Shown one piece after another: positions 33,901 through 41,665 of a stretch of 64,000 bases of DNA. The DNA comes from Aquarana catesbeiana (lineage: Eukaryota > Chordata > Amphibia > Anura > Ranidae). Numbering within the stretch: position 1 is the first letter of the stretch; each line of letters begins with the position of its first letter. The DNA lies in NCBI RefSeq assembly GCF_042186555.1, contig NC_133328.1, positions 65,662,235-65,726,234 on the forward strand, in the 5' to 3' direction. A model generated the notes under the pieces. That model did no database searches. It had not been told where the DNA came from and was given only the letters and a program-made list of their open reading frames with translations. Position numbers and translations under genes: made by a program.

Positions 33901-34518
33901 TTGGACCTGCATTTCTATGGCCGTCTCTTGGGGTGCACTAAGTGGATACTGCTTTTGTTGGGGAAGCACTGCTCCTGGAATCAGCTGTAGGGTAACCGGA
34001 GGTATGGGCAAAAGTCCAACATCAGCTGGATGTTTTTCCCATAGTTCTCCTGGAAGGGACGACAAAATCTGATCTAAGTCTGAAGGAGGTGTGCCGGACA
34101 ATTCCGATTCCTCCTCTAGGTATTGTATCAGGTTACACATCTCCATGTGTTCTTGATTATCCCCTATAGCTAAGGTGACAGTGCCATCTGGGTGATAGGT
34201 AATGTTAGCTCCTATTTTCTGCAAAATGTCAGCTCCTAACAAATTAGTGGGGGCTCCTCTGGATACCAGAAAGCGTGAAAGGAACATGTGGTTTCCTACT
34301 TTAACTTTCAGAGGTTTTGTAAGCGGGGCGTCGGCTAAAATGCCATCATATCCAGTTATTAGTAAAGTGTCAGGTGATTTTTGGCCAGGGAGTAGTTCAG
34401 AGTCAGAAAGTAACGAGCGTGAAGCTCCTGTATCGACTAAACAAGAGATTTTCTTATTACCAACCGTTATATTTGTCTTAAGCATTGTTGTTTTGGATTT
34501 TTCTAAAACCGGGGTGAG
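30907..34518 (-). CDS. pol: Pro-Pol: protease, reverse transcriptase, RNase H, integrase
   Basis: The open frame follows the gag TGA in the same frame; its first ATG is at 34485 (1,192 codons from there, numbering used here). Protease: LVDTGAS with Asp18 and LLGADIL at 82-88. RT: Asp270 in VIDLANAFF, LPQG at 302-305, YVDD at 335-338. RNase H: Asp662, Glu701, Asp722, Asp792. Integrase: His872/His876 and Cys903/Cys906 of the zinc module, Asp938, Asp996 and Glu1032 with 35 residues between the last two (DD35E), then a GPY motif at 1158-1160 in the C-terminal module. All key residues are present and there is no internal stop. RNase H follows RT directly, there is no dUTPase, and the GPY/F module is of the type seen in gammaretroviruses and Ty3-like elements. 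Probably made as a Gag-Pro-Pol fusion by stop-codon read-through. The stop overlaps the env ATG. Confidence 0.96.
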   Translation of the reverse strand, partial: LTPVLEKSKTTMLKTNITVGNKKISCLVDTGASRSLLSDSELLPGQKSPDTLLITGYDGILADAPLTKPLKVKVGNHMFLSRFLVSRGAPTNLLGADILQKIGANITYHPDGTVTLAIGDNQEHMEMCNLIQYLEEESELSGTPPSDLDQILSSLPGELWEKHPADVGLLPIPPVTLQLIPGAVLPQQKQYPLSAPQETAIEMQVQSFLKRGVLKEVKSPANTPLYPVKKKSVAGSPVKYRMVQDLRAVNKILAPMTPLVPNPHTLLSQIPSTSMYFTVIDLANAFFSVPLAEECQLWFAFSIKNRQLTWTRLPQGMAHSPTLYSQALQTVLGEWVPPDSCVLLQYVDDLLLCCPDKETCLATTLNLLRFLAEKGCKVNKKKLQVCQEKVIFLGHCISQGTRHLTEERVQVIKGMLPPRNFKQLCMFLGIVSYCRQWIPHASALMQPLYDCLKIVPYVLTEVAYESFITLKKLLISAPAIDIPDYTKIFNLYIAEITGHATGVLTQAHVKQRPVAYFSAALDPVSRGSPSCVRAVAAVSIIIDKSSEIVLDNPVVVHTTHDIHAILSQVQPKHISMARQLRLQCTLLLPPNVTFQRCTTLNLATFLPLQSPDLTRGNDSTNSTSEKRNEDTDTLLFKEVDQHDCFQLMEQETMGFPHVTDTPILNAEHTLYIDGSRFADDKGKYHTGYAVVTDTQVIEAQALPAHMSAQEAELKALEQALEYLKEREGNIYTDSAYAYGVAHDYGHIWRARGYLTAAGTPVKHGEGIKRVLNNLQKVKRVAIMKIAAHTSAKTIEAKGNAFADLTAKQAALGEGSPETLAAVEVSIPEPTWQQLSKLQEQAGESEKDKWVRMGAAPDLDNVWREGGKICLPASLYPEMAAAVHLPTHVSSNSMYRIVNQGWLAPGFSFTARNYCAACQICLLNNPGQRVKTPRKHQVRAQYPFQRLQIDYIQMPKSGPFEFVLVCIDLFSGWPESYPVKSATAKATAKKLITELIPRFGLPETIESDTGTHFTGEIMQNVMTMLGVQQSFHTPYHPQSSGSVERVNGTIKLKIQKAMQELNKPWPECLPLALFSIRYTPTGKTGLSPYKILFGNAPRLGLYFPQSMQLQCDSLTAYVIQLQQRLTKIHKSVYSSLPDPNSITGTHTLLPGDYVYVKKHTRKTLEPRFEGPYQVLLTTATSVKLEGKPTWIHASHCKKQPEKTT

Positions 34519-34521
34519 TCA
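34519..34521 (-). promoter_or_regulatory. Gag TGA, candidate read-through stop
   Basis: gag and pro-pol occupy the same frame with a single TGA between them, followed by C (TGACTC). A C after UGA is a known leaky context. The next ATG is 11 codons on. This layout matches read-through retroviruses rather than frameshifting ones. Whether a stimulatory RNA structure follows was not computed. Confidence 0.75.
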
Positions 34522-35961
34522 TGCTCGTGGACCATCTCCCTGCTGCCTGATATGACTATTTTTGTTGTCCCTGGGCTGGTTCCTTCTCTGATTAACTGGA
34601 GAATCAACACCTTCCTCTCCTTCATCCCTTATTCTTTTCTTACAGTTGCGTCTGATGTGACCAATCTTGTTACAGTAGTGACAGGTAAGGGGTTTGCGAA
34701 AGGAACCTCTACCTTGCTCTTGGGGACCCCCGAGTGCATTGATAGCATGAGATTTCCTCCCTTTGGTTTCTGCTAAGTCCGCCTCTATGCCTTGCGCTTT
34801 TTGTAACAACGTCCCTCTATCTCTAGTTGCCCTCCACTCTGGTGTGCAGGCTTTCAGCCTCTCACTTATCTGTGGAATTAATCCCTCCATAAATTGTCTA
34901 TTGAAGGCTCGGATTGTGACTGGCAGGGCCAAGTCCAATCCCTCATCTGCCATCATACTTTCCATAGATAAGTAAAATTCCGATACAGTCTGTCCTGGCA
35001 TTTGCTTCATGGGTGATATGTACCCCCTCTCCTGTTGTTTTGCCTGACAAAAAGCTTCTAATCTAGCAATAAAAGGGGCCCTTGAGTCTATATGTCTGAC
35101 ATGTCCTGTCTCTAAATTGCCATCCCCATCAACTTGTCCTGCAGGTCTGTGTGGACCTATTTCTGTCATAAACTGGTTAAACAGGGTCAGAGTCATTTTG
35201 TGTCTGCATAGATCCTCCCCATCCTGCCAGGTCGCTTCATGTGTATTCATTAACTGTGTCACAAATCTACAAAAAGCAGCTGACTTTGCTACCGGGTCTG
35301 GGGCGCTCTGTATTAATGCCATAAGGGTGTCTGCCGACCATGGTGCCCAAGTCCTTATTTGCATTCTACGAGTGACAGTAGGCGGGGCATTTGGATGGGC
35401 TGCTTGTCCAAATTCTGGATTGTTTACCTGAACAATGCGTGTATCAGTGCGTACGGGAGCTACAGTTTCTGGATGAGGTCTTTGTGCCCCACAATGCACA
35501 CATTCTACTGCCCATTTTGGGTTTTGTGCTCCACAATCCTGACAAACCCATCCTCTCCCCTCAAGTACCGGATATATCTTGTGTGGTTTGCATTCTACGT
35601 CAGTGTATGGGGGTGGGATGGCTGAGCTGGGAGCCTCGACATTTTTTGTTCTTCTATCTTTCATATCCCAACCATCACAATCTGGATTATACTTCCACCC
35701 CTCTTCTTTCGCTCTATTTGAGACCTTAATTAAGCATTGAACCTGACGCATCCATTGCTTCTCTAACACCTCTCCTTGTCTGTCCCTTTTTATTTCACTC
35801 CATACATCCGGGTCTAAGCCCGCTGCTCCTTTCACCTTAAATTTACGAAGGACATCCTTTAAGTCCTGTGCTTCGGTTTTCCCATAAATGTTCTTAATTA
35901 TCTGTGGCACCGTATAGTGCGCCACAATTCCCTGACGGGGTTTTGTGTTCCTCTGGCCCAT
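34519..35961 (-). CDS. gag: Gag polyprotein with PPPY, a RanBP2-type finger and a CCHC knuckle
   Basis: I start at ATG 35961 because it gives MG (myristoylation) and because the longer frame begins with TTG; 480 codons. Residues 1-110 are the matrix-like part. PPPY at 116-119 is a late-domain motif that recruits NEDD4-type ubiquitin ligases. Residues 138-157 read W-x-C-x2-C-x3-N-x6-C-x2-C (W138, C140, C143, N147, C154, C157), the exact spacing of a RanBP2-type zinc finger, placed before the capsid. Capsid-like sequence follows (WAPWSADTLM near 205), with a weak major-homology-like patch (GQTVSEFY, about 323-330). Nucleocapsid has one CCHC box (C427, C430, H435, C440), then a basic Arg/Asn/Gln-rich tail. 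Intact, no stops. Gag would build the particle and package RNA; the role of the extra finger is unknown. Confidence 0.95.
   Translation of the reverse strand: MGQRNTKPRQGIVAHYTVPQIIKNIYGKTEAQDLKDVLRKFKVKGAAGLDPDVWSEIKRDRQGEVLEKQWMRQVQCLIKVSNRAKEEGWKYNPDCDGWDMKDRRTKNVEAPSSAIPPPYTDVECKPHKIYPVLEGRGWVCQDCGAQNPKWAVECVHCGAQRPHPETVAPVRTDTRIVQVNNPEFGQAAHPNAPPTVTRRMQIRTWAPWSADTLMALIQSAPDPVAKSAAFCRFVTQLMNTHEATWQDGEDLCRHKMTLTLFNQFMTEIGPHRPAGQVDGDGNLETGHVRHIDSRAPFIARLEAFCQAKQQERGYISPMKQMPGQTVSEFYLSMESMMADEGLDLALPVTIRAFNRQFMEGLIPQISERLKACTPEWRATRDRGTLLQKAQGIEADLAETKGRKSHAINALGGPQEQGRGSFRKPLTCHYCNKIGHIRRNCKKRIRDEGEEGVDSPVNQRRNQPRDNKNSHIRQQGDGPRA
34642..34683 (-). other. CCHC zinc knuckle coding segment
   Basis: Encodes C-x2-C-x4-H-x4-C (CHYCNKIGHIRRNC), the retroviral nucleocapsid box that binds genomic RNA. 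Only one copy is present, as in gammaretroviruses. Confidence 0.95.
35491..35550 (-). other. RanBP2-type zinc finger coding segment in gag
   Basis: Encodes WVCQDCGAQNPKWAVECVHC: W-x-C-x2-C-x3-N-x6-C-x2-C, all six consensus positions filled. In host proteins such fingers bind single-stranded RNA or ubiquitin. I know of no standard retroviral Gag with one. Confidence 0.85.
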
Positions 35962-36855
35962 TCTAACAGTCCTGCCTAGGTAGCGTGTGGGACACTTAGT
36001 GTACAATATAATGCGGCTACAACATATACAAGAATGAATAATTACTTTATATGCTAGCCCAATAGCAAACCAGCTAAGTTACACTAGTTCCTCGTTGCCT
36101 TCCTCCTAGGGTGCTAGAATTCTAGAAACCTCTCCGGAATGAGATTTCTGAAACCAAATTACTTTATATGCTAGCCCAATAATAAATAATTACTTTATAT
36201 GCTAGCCCAATAACAAACCAGAATGCGGCTACAACATATACAAAAATGCGGCTACAACATATACAAGCATTCCTTTAAGTGGCCAGGTATCCGACTAGAT
36301 CTCGGGACTTTGTTGAGACCTTATTCCCTCCCCGTATCTGGGAATCCCTCTCATACACTCTTATCCCTGCTTTATGGAGCAGACAGGGCTTATACTCTCA
36401 ACCCGTCTATGGTTTATGAGTTAGATGTGAGGTTAAGCATAAGCGTCAGACCCCCAAGCTCACAAGCCCCCAGGTTCCCAATCGTGTGAGGTAAGGCGCA
36501 TTCCGTTGCTTAGTTCGGCAATCCCCTTCTAACTCATACCATCCTTGACAAGGCTCATTCACTTTCTCAACAAGACAGACAAGACAAACACAGATAACAA
36601 AACAAACAAATAATTCCAGCAATATAAACTAAAATATGCAGTAATTCTAGACTCACCACTACAGAGGCTGGTGTTTTAAAACCAGGAGAACCGTAACTGA
36701 CAGAACGGATAGGCACAAATCAGGGGAGCACAGAATATAAGAAAAATAAAGCTTTTTCTTACCTGCGCAGGTTTTTTGATCTGTGATTCCCGGAATGCCT
36801 ATTCCTTTTTGTTCCGTCAGCCGCGTTCGTCTACCTCTTGTAGTATCATCGGTGA
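35962..36855 (-). other. Retroviral 5' leader with direct repeats
   Basis: About 0.9 kb between primer site and gag ATG. Two modules occur three times each between about 36010 and 36267: TTACTTTATATGCTAGCCCA and AATGCGGCTACAACATATAC (plus-strand spelling). It also holds the splice donor. The packaging signal would be expected here, but I cannot point to it. Confidence 0.75.
36758..36768 (-). promoter_or_regulatory. Strong candidate 5' splice donor
   Basis: On the minus strand CAG|GTAAGA with the cut between 36763 and 36762, about 90 nt after the primer site, a usual place for the retroviral major donor. It would serve the env mRNA. I did not locate a matching acceptor with confidence. Confidence 0.65.
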
Positions 36856-36873
36856 GTCCCTGTTCGGGCGCCA
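36856..36873 (-). promoter_or_regulatory. Primer-binding site, tRNA-Lys3
   Basis: Minus strand TGGCGCCCGAACAGGGAC, 18 of 18 to the site complementary to the 3' end of tRNA-Lys3, three bases (TTT) after the 5' LTR end. Lys3 priming is typical of lentiviruses and mouse mammary tumour virus, not of classical gammaretroviruses, which mostly use Pro, Gln or Glu tRNAs. Confidence 0.97.
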
Positions 36874-36876
36874 AAA

Positions 36877-37333
36877 TGTTAGGGGCAACTTTTAAATAAG
36901 TTGCTTATAGTTTATATTGCTTTGCCAAATTATTGCTTCATATAGGAATTAAGACACAGAGTCAGGTATGTCTGTATCAAAGTTCTGAGCATCCCCCCAA
37001 AAAGGACTGCTCCCTTTACTTCTTTTATAGGCAGTTCCAAAAGCAGTAATCTTATCGGCATTACCAAATGAGGTTAAGGTACAAAGAGTTTCTCATCAGC
37101 GAACATGTAATGATTATTCAGCAGTTCCAAATTCCATCTAGATACAGATTGATAGAACAATTGATACGTACACAGGTAAGAAAGGAGCACAAACAACTTA
37201 AATAGAACAATTGATACGTACACAGGTAAGAAAGGAGCACAAACAATTTAACTAGAACAATTGATACGTACACAGGTAAGAAAAAACAGAAACAATTAAA
37301 GTGGAACTCTAAGTCATTATTTCAACCCTATCA
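36877..37333 (-). repeat. 5' LTR of the provirus (right copy)
   Basis: 457 bp, identical to the left copy. On the minus strand it begins TGATAGGG and ends CTAACA. This copy drives transcription leftwards through gag, pol and env. Confidence 0.97.
37022..37030 (-). promoter_or_regulatory. TATA box of the 5' LTR
   Basis: Minus strand CTATAAAAG, about 300 bp from the U3 start and downstream of the 50-bp repeats. Transcription would start some 25-30 bases on, near 36995, so U3 is about 340 bp; that position is inferred. Confidence 0.8.
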
Positions 37334-37337
37334 TTAC
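37334..37337. repeat. Right target-site duplication TTAC
   Basis: Matches 28294-28297 and continues as CACAACACCATTATC, the same text that follows TTAC in the unfilled relative at 17.4 kb. Confidence 0.95.
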
Positions 37338-38010
37338 CACAACACCATTATCTACCACCATTAGGATCAAAGATACAACTATGTTGGTGTCCCTTGTCAA
37401 TTTTACATTGTATTTTTTAAAATGTAATTGCCTACTCCCAAACTGTCATTTGAATTAAAACACACAGCCAAGTATTATTCTACACAATTTTTTTTATTGT
37501 GCATTAAAAAAATAAAATAAAAATAGACATGCTATCTGCCAATAGAACTTAACCAAAAAGTGCATTCTATGCATCCAAAAATATAGAAAATATACCAAAT
37601 CATTATTCAACCAAAAAAAGAATGTCAAAGCAATAACTTCAAGGCCAATAATAAATAACATGTTATCTCCTCCGATTCCCCAACATGTCTGGATGACGAA
37701 AGGCCGTTCAGAAACTAACTGAAAAGCACAAAATGAAAAGCGCAAACTCAAAAATCGCTAAATGAAAAACGTGAAAAGAAAAGCGCGAATCAACACTCAC
37801 CAAACTTCTACAAACACGAAATTAGCAGAAGGAGCCCAAAGGGTGGCGCTAAAGAGCTGAAAAACCACGTAGTACTTCTAGTACGTCACTACATTCATAA
37901 TTGTTGGCCAACAATTGTGTGGCCGTGTGTAAGACAAGTTTGGGCCAACGCCCTTTTGGACAAAATTCCACGGTTTTGTTGTCGGAAAGTCCGATCGTGT
38001 GTCAGAGGCA

Positions 38011-38329
38011 TAGCTTTTCTCTACTCCATCCACACTGAAAAAAAAGTCTTTAGATATATGTTTAAAATTCCCACAATGTATATGCTCATGGTACAACCTT
38101 TTAATTTTGTAAGATATACCAACATGTACAGTATGTTAAATTTTCTTCAACATATACTGCCTGCAAAAAGCTAACCAGCAGCACTGGATTTTTTCTGTGT
38201 GCTCTTTGTACTTTGAATGACATTCTTTAACATGTATTAAGATTTTGCATTAAATCTTTCAGTGAAAGTAGATAGTGACAGCAGTGTAGAATGGGAGTAA
38301 TGAAGTGGCAACCAACCACTACTAGACCC
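38011..38329. other. No gene seen
   Basis: Nothing recognised between the host element and the minisatellite. Confidence 0.4.
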
Positions 38330-39310
38330 GTGGCGCTAGACTCATGGTTCTGGCAAGGACCAGTGCAGAACTGATGGCTCTGGGGAGGTTCAATGCTGTT
38401 CCCATGGTTCTAGGCACAGTGCTGGTCACATGGCCCTGGTGAGGCTCAGTCCTTACCAGAGCTCTGGGGAGACCAAGTGCTGTGTACATAGATCTGGGGA
38501 GGCTTGGTGCTGATCATATGGCTCTAAGGAGTCCAGTGCTGTTCTCATGCACTGGGTCCATCATTCTGGGGAGGTTCAGTGCTCATCACATGACTCTGGA
38601 GAGGCCCAGTTCTAGGTTCATGGTTCTGAGGAGGCCCTATGCTGAGTCTGTGGTTCTGGGGATGCTCAGTGATGGTCACCTGGTTTTGGGGAGGCCCAGT
38701 TCTAAATTCATAGTCCTGGGAAGGCCGTATGCTGGGGTCATGACTTTGGGAAAGCCTAGTGTGGTTCCCATGGCTCTGGGGAGGCCCAGTGCTAGGTTCT
38801 TAGTTCTGGGGAGGCTCTATGCTGGGTCTGTGGTTTTTGGGATACTCAGTGCTGGTCACCTGGTTTTGGAGAGGCCCAATGCTGAATTCATAGTCCTGGG
38901 AAGGGACCTATGCTGGGGTCATGACTCTGGGGAAGCCTAGTGCGGTTCCCATGGCTCTGGGGATGCCCAGTGCTAGGTTCATAGTTCTGTTCTGGGTAGG
39001 CTCTATGCTGGGTCTGTGGTTTTTGGGATACTCAGTGCTGGTCACCTTGTTTTGGAGAGGCCCAATGCTGAATTCATAGTCCTGTGAAGGGACCTATGCT
39101 GGGGTCATGACTCTGGGGAAGCCTAGTGCGGTTCCCATGGCTCTGGGGAGGCCCAGTGCTGGGTTCATGGCTTCGGGGAGGCTCAGTACTGGTCACATGG
39201 CTCTAGGAAGCCCCTGTGTAAGGTTCTTTATTCTAGGGAGGCAAAGTGCTGGTAACATGGCTCTGTGGAGGACCATTGCTGGGTTCATAGCTCTGAAGAG
39301 GCCTAGTGCT
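38330..39310. repeat. Diverged minisatellite, GGGGAGGCCCAGTGCTGG-type unit
   Basis: A unit of about 30 bases (ATGGCTCTGGGGAGGCCCAG plus TGCTGGTTCAC-like text) repeats for about 1 kb, with larger blocks of about 200 bases repeated (compare 38699-38900 with 38895-39080). Plus-strand open frames of 152 and 138 codons follow the repeat and are not called genes. Confidence 0.85.
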
Positions 39311-40727
39311 CACCTAACACTTCTCTACTTTCTAAGTAACAGATACATTCTAATATTGCAAACACAAATGTTGAAAATGCTGCCAAGTAACCCCTTAAGA
39401 ATTTGTGTGAATGAAGCCTTGCTGCCAGATCATCAGCTCTGGTTTAGAAGCCCTTGCCCGGCTGCTATTATTTTTTTTGCTACCAGCAGAATCTGTGCAG
39501 GGCTCTACCTCATTATTCCGTGAAACTACAGGTACACTCATGAGGTGCTTTTGATTAGAAAAAAAAAAGCAACTATTGTCTACTGTCTATGGCAATCTTA
39601 TTTGTAACTGACCACGTAGAACAAGATTGTTGCACAATACAGATGATTTTGGCACACTCATATGACAATCTACAAATGCGTAAACAGTTGTTGTTGCCAA
39701 TGCCAATTGTTGTTGCCAATGGTTAACTTTTTGGTGGGAGCCAACAATCAAGCCACATGTTGTAAAATATCTTCTGCTGATAACAGTGAAAGATCTGCTG
39801 AGCCTGATCTCCGCACCCACTGGACCCTCTGCAGTTTTTCTACCTAAGTTCCATGATGGGACTATGTGCAACCTGCAAACGCTCTCATTATTGATATTGA
39901 TGGATAAATACATTACACAGCCATCAGTACTGGGCACTAGCCAGGTATAAGTGTAAAAGGCATGTAACATAGCAAGTAAATGAATGAAATGTAGAACAAT
40001 TAGGATGGGTTCTCTATTTACAGAAGAACAATGCAAACAAAGGTGAGAACTAGACTCAAGCTGGGTGGAGTCTGGTGGCTCCTGCCGATCTGTATTTTGG
40101 CTCCCAAAAATAAACAAACCTTGTAGTTTTCTTTGTTAGCTCCGCAGCCATTGTTTGCTGATGCTACAATCACTGGGTGAATCTGAAAACAAGTTGGAAT
40201 ATATGAAAGGGAAGTACATGGCACCCAACCACAGAGAGATGCCAGGATTCTCCGTCTAAAACTCAGCAAACAGAATGAAGACAACAAACATTGCTCCAGG
40301 CTCATCTCACATGAAAGAGACAAAAGAGCACATCAAAGATTATTTTAATTAAAATACAGTCTACAGCATTGCTATGTATCTAAAAAAAAAAGGCTTTGTC
40401 TCAGAAAGGGCTAAATCATTTATTTTCAAGATCATTTTTGAATATTTACAACTTTCTTTGAAAAAAAAAAATGCTAAATTTGTCTATGAGCTTGCTAAAG
40501 TTGGCCATTTGCTAGAAGATTTTCAAACAAATGTTCGTACTAACACTCGTACAAAAATGTCATTACATTCAATGATGAAAACCTCATTCACTGTTGGAAA
40601 TTTCCATCCCAGTCCTTCTAATTTTCTCATCACTGTGGCCGAAAAACGAATGACGATTTTGACCCTAATAATGATTAGATTCTTGAAATGAAAAATTTCA
40701 AATTAAATTCTACTATTGCATGGCCAG
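39311..40727. other. No gene recognised
   Basis: A 176-codon minus-strand open frame (39587-40117) begins at a non-ATG codon and shows no motif I know. A block near 40055-40085 (AGACTCAAGCTGGGTGGAGT) recurs inverted at 46744-46772, so part of this is repetitive. Confidence 0.4.
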
Positions 40728-41065
40728 CTTAGGCTGGGTTTGCACATGTGCGACCGCAGGTTCATAAATGGGGTGCGATTCAGGTCCGAATTTTAGCCTG
40801 AATTCGCACCTGACCCGGACCCAAAGACGCACTGGACCCTTTTTTAATCTGGACCGCAGCCACCCCGGACATGTGTGAACCAGCTCTATTGAGAGCCGGT
40901 CACACTCACATGTCAGGAGAATTGGAATGCGGAGAGAGGAGAGAGCCACTGCAGACGGGCACAGCATTGGATTGAGGTCACACTCAGGTGTGTATACAGG
41001 AGGATGAGGGAGCGATACAAGTAGGGGGGACATCCTTTATCTTAATGCAGGAAATGCATTAGGGT
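40728..41065. repeat. Remnant of TWA- and T2-type elements
   Basis: Starts TTAGGCTGGGTTTGCACATG, like the CACAC-ended MITEs, with a partial inverse GACATGTGTGAACCAGCTC at about 40868. It then runs into CTTAATGCAGGAAATGCATTAGGGT, which resembles the inner palindrome of the T2-like elements. Borders unclear. Confidence 0.45.
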
Positions 41066-41066
41066 A

Positions 41067-41242
41067 AAAAATTCCAGCCTTTTGAAACACTTTAACCACT
41101 TCAGCCCCGGAAGAATTTACCCCCTTCCTGACTGGGCTTTCTTTTGGTGGTATTTAATCACCTCTGCAGTTTTTATTTTTTGCACTATAAACAAAAAATA
41201 ATGACAATTTTGAAAAAAAAACACAATATTTTTTAATTTTTG

Positions 41243-41292
<50 letters not shown>

Positions 41293-41462
41293 CAAAAATT
41301 AAAAAATATTGTGTTTTTTTTTCAAAATTGTCATTATTTTTTGTTTATAGTGCAAAAAATAAAAACTGCAGAGGTGATCAAATACCACCAAAAGAAAGCC
41401 CAGTCAGGAAGGGGGTAAATTCTTCCGGGGCTGAAGTGGTTAAAGTGTTTCAAAAGGCTGGA

Positions 41463-41468
<6 letters not shown>
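41067..41468. repeat. Long near-perfect palindrome centred on (AT)n
   Basis: Left arm about 41067-41250, right arm about 41285-41468: about 183 bp each with one mismatch by eye (TTTAATCACC against TTTGATCACC). The centre is about 35 bp of alternating AT. The arms include a TTAACCACTTCAGCCCCGG TTAA-element end plus about 27 bp of its flank, so the inversion happened after that element inserted. Confidence 0.9.

Positions 41469-41516
<48 letters not shown>
41469..41516. repeat. (AT)n microsatellite
   Basis: Alternating AT continuing directly from the palindrome's right arm. Confidence 0.9.
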
Positions 41517-41517
<1 letters not shown>

Positions 41518-41610
41518 CAAAAATTAAGAAATATTGTGTTTTTTTTCCCAAAATTGTCGTTATTTTTTGTTTATAGTGCAAAAAATAAAAACCGCAGAGG
41601 TGATCAAATC

Positions 41611-41615
<5 letters not shown>
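41513..41615. repeat. Third partial copy of the palindrome arm
   Basis: TATAGCAAAAATTAAGAAATATTGTG through CAGAGGTGATCAAAT repeats the right arm (41289-41383) in direct orientation with a few differences, then breaks into a new (AT)n. Confidence 0.85.

Positions 41616-41661
<46 letters not shown>
41616..41661. repeat. (AT)n microsatellite, left half of an interrupted tract
   Basis: Alternating AT up to the LTR start at 41662; the tract resumes at 42713 on the other side. Confidence 0.9.

Positions 41662-41665
<4 letters not shown>

Larger units (their letters stand above)
28298..37333 (-). mobile_element. Full-length endogenous retrovirus, minus strand
   Basis: A 9,036-bp provirus with identical 457-bp LTRs, TG...CA ends and a TTAC target duplication. 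On the minus strand the order is 5' LTR, tRNA-Lys3 primer site, leader, gag, TGA, pro-pol, env, polypurine tract, 3' LTR. gag and pro-pol are open over their whole length; env has one frame break near its 3' third. Pol motifs and GPY/F favour a gammaretrovirus-like lineage, but the Lys3 primer, the RanBP2-type finger in Gag and an Env without CX6CC do not fit that group. Identical LTRs imply a recent insertion, with gene conversion the alternative. I cannot name the virus. Confidence 0.97.
27900..38010. mobile_element. Host TWA-type DNA element split by a provirus
   Basis: The left end AGCCTCGTACACACGATTGG (27900) and right end CCGATCGTGTGTCAGAGGC (38010) are inverted and carry the same core as the PIF/Harbinger-like MITEs in this window. 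Removing the provirus leaves about 1.07 kb. The interior matches 17137-17725 on both sides of the retroviral insertion. The flanking trinucleotides (TAA, TAG) are no longer equal. Non-coding. Confidence 0.75.

Noticed and set aside
29439..34776. Plus-strand ORFs of 60-140 codons across the provirus
   Set aside because: Antisense shadows of gag, pol and env, without motifs; no sign of an antisense gene of the HBZ kind.
35961..36006. Gag extended 15 codons upstream
   Set aside because: The first codon would be TTG; the ATG at 35961 gives the expected MG myristoylation start.
38482..39523. ORFs of 152 and 138 codons with regular Gly/Arg/Pro repeats
   Set aside because: Translation of a diverged 30-bp minisatellite, changing frame with block boundaries.
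39587..40117. 176-codon minus-strand ORF
   Set aside because: Non-ATG start, no motif, partly made of a block repeated at 46.75 kb.
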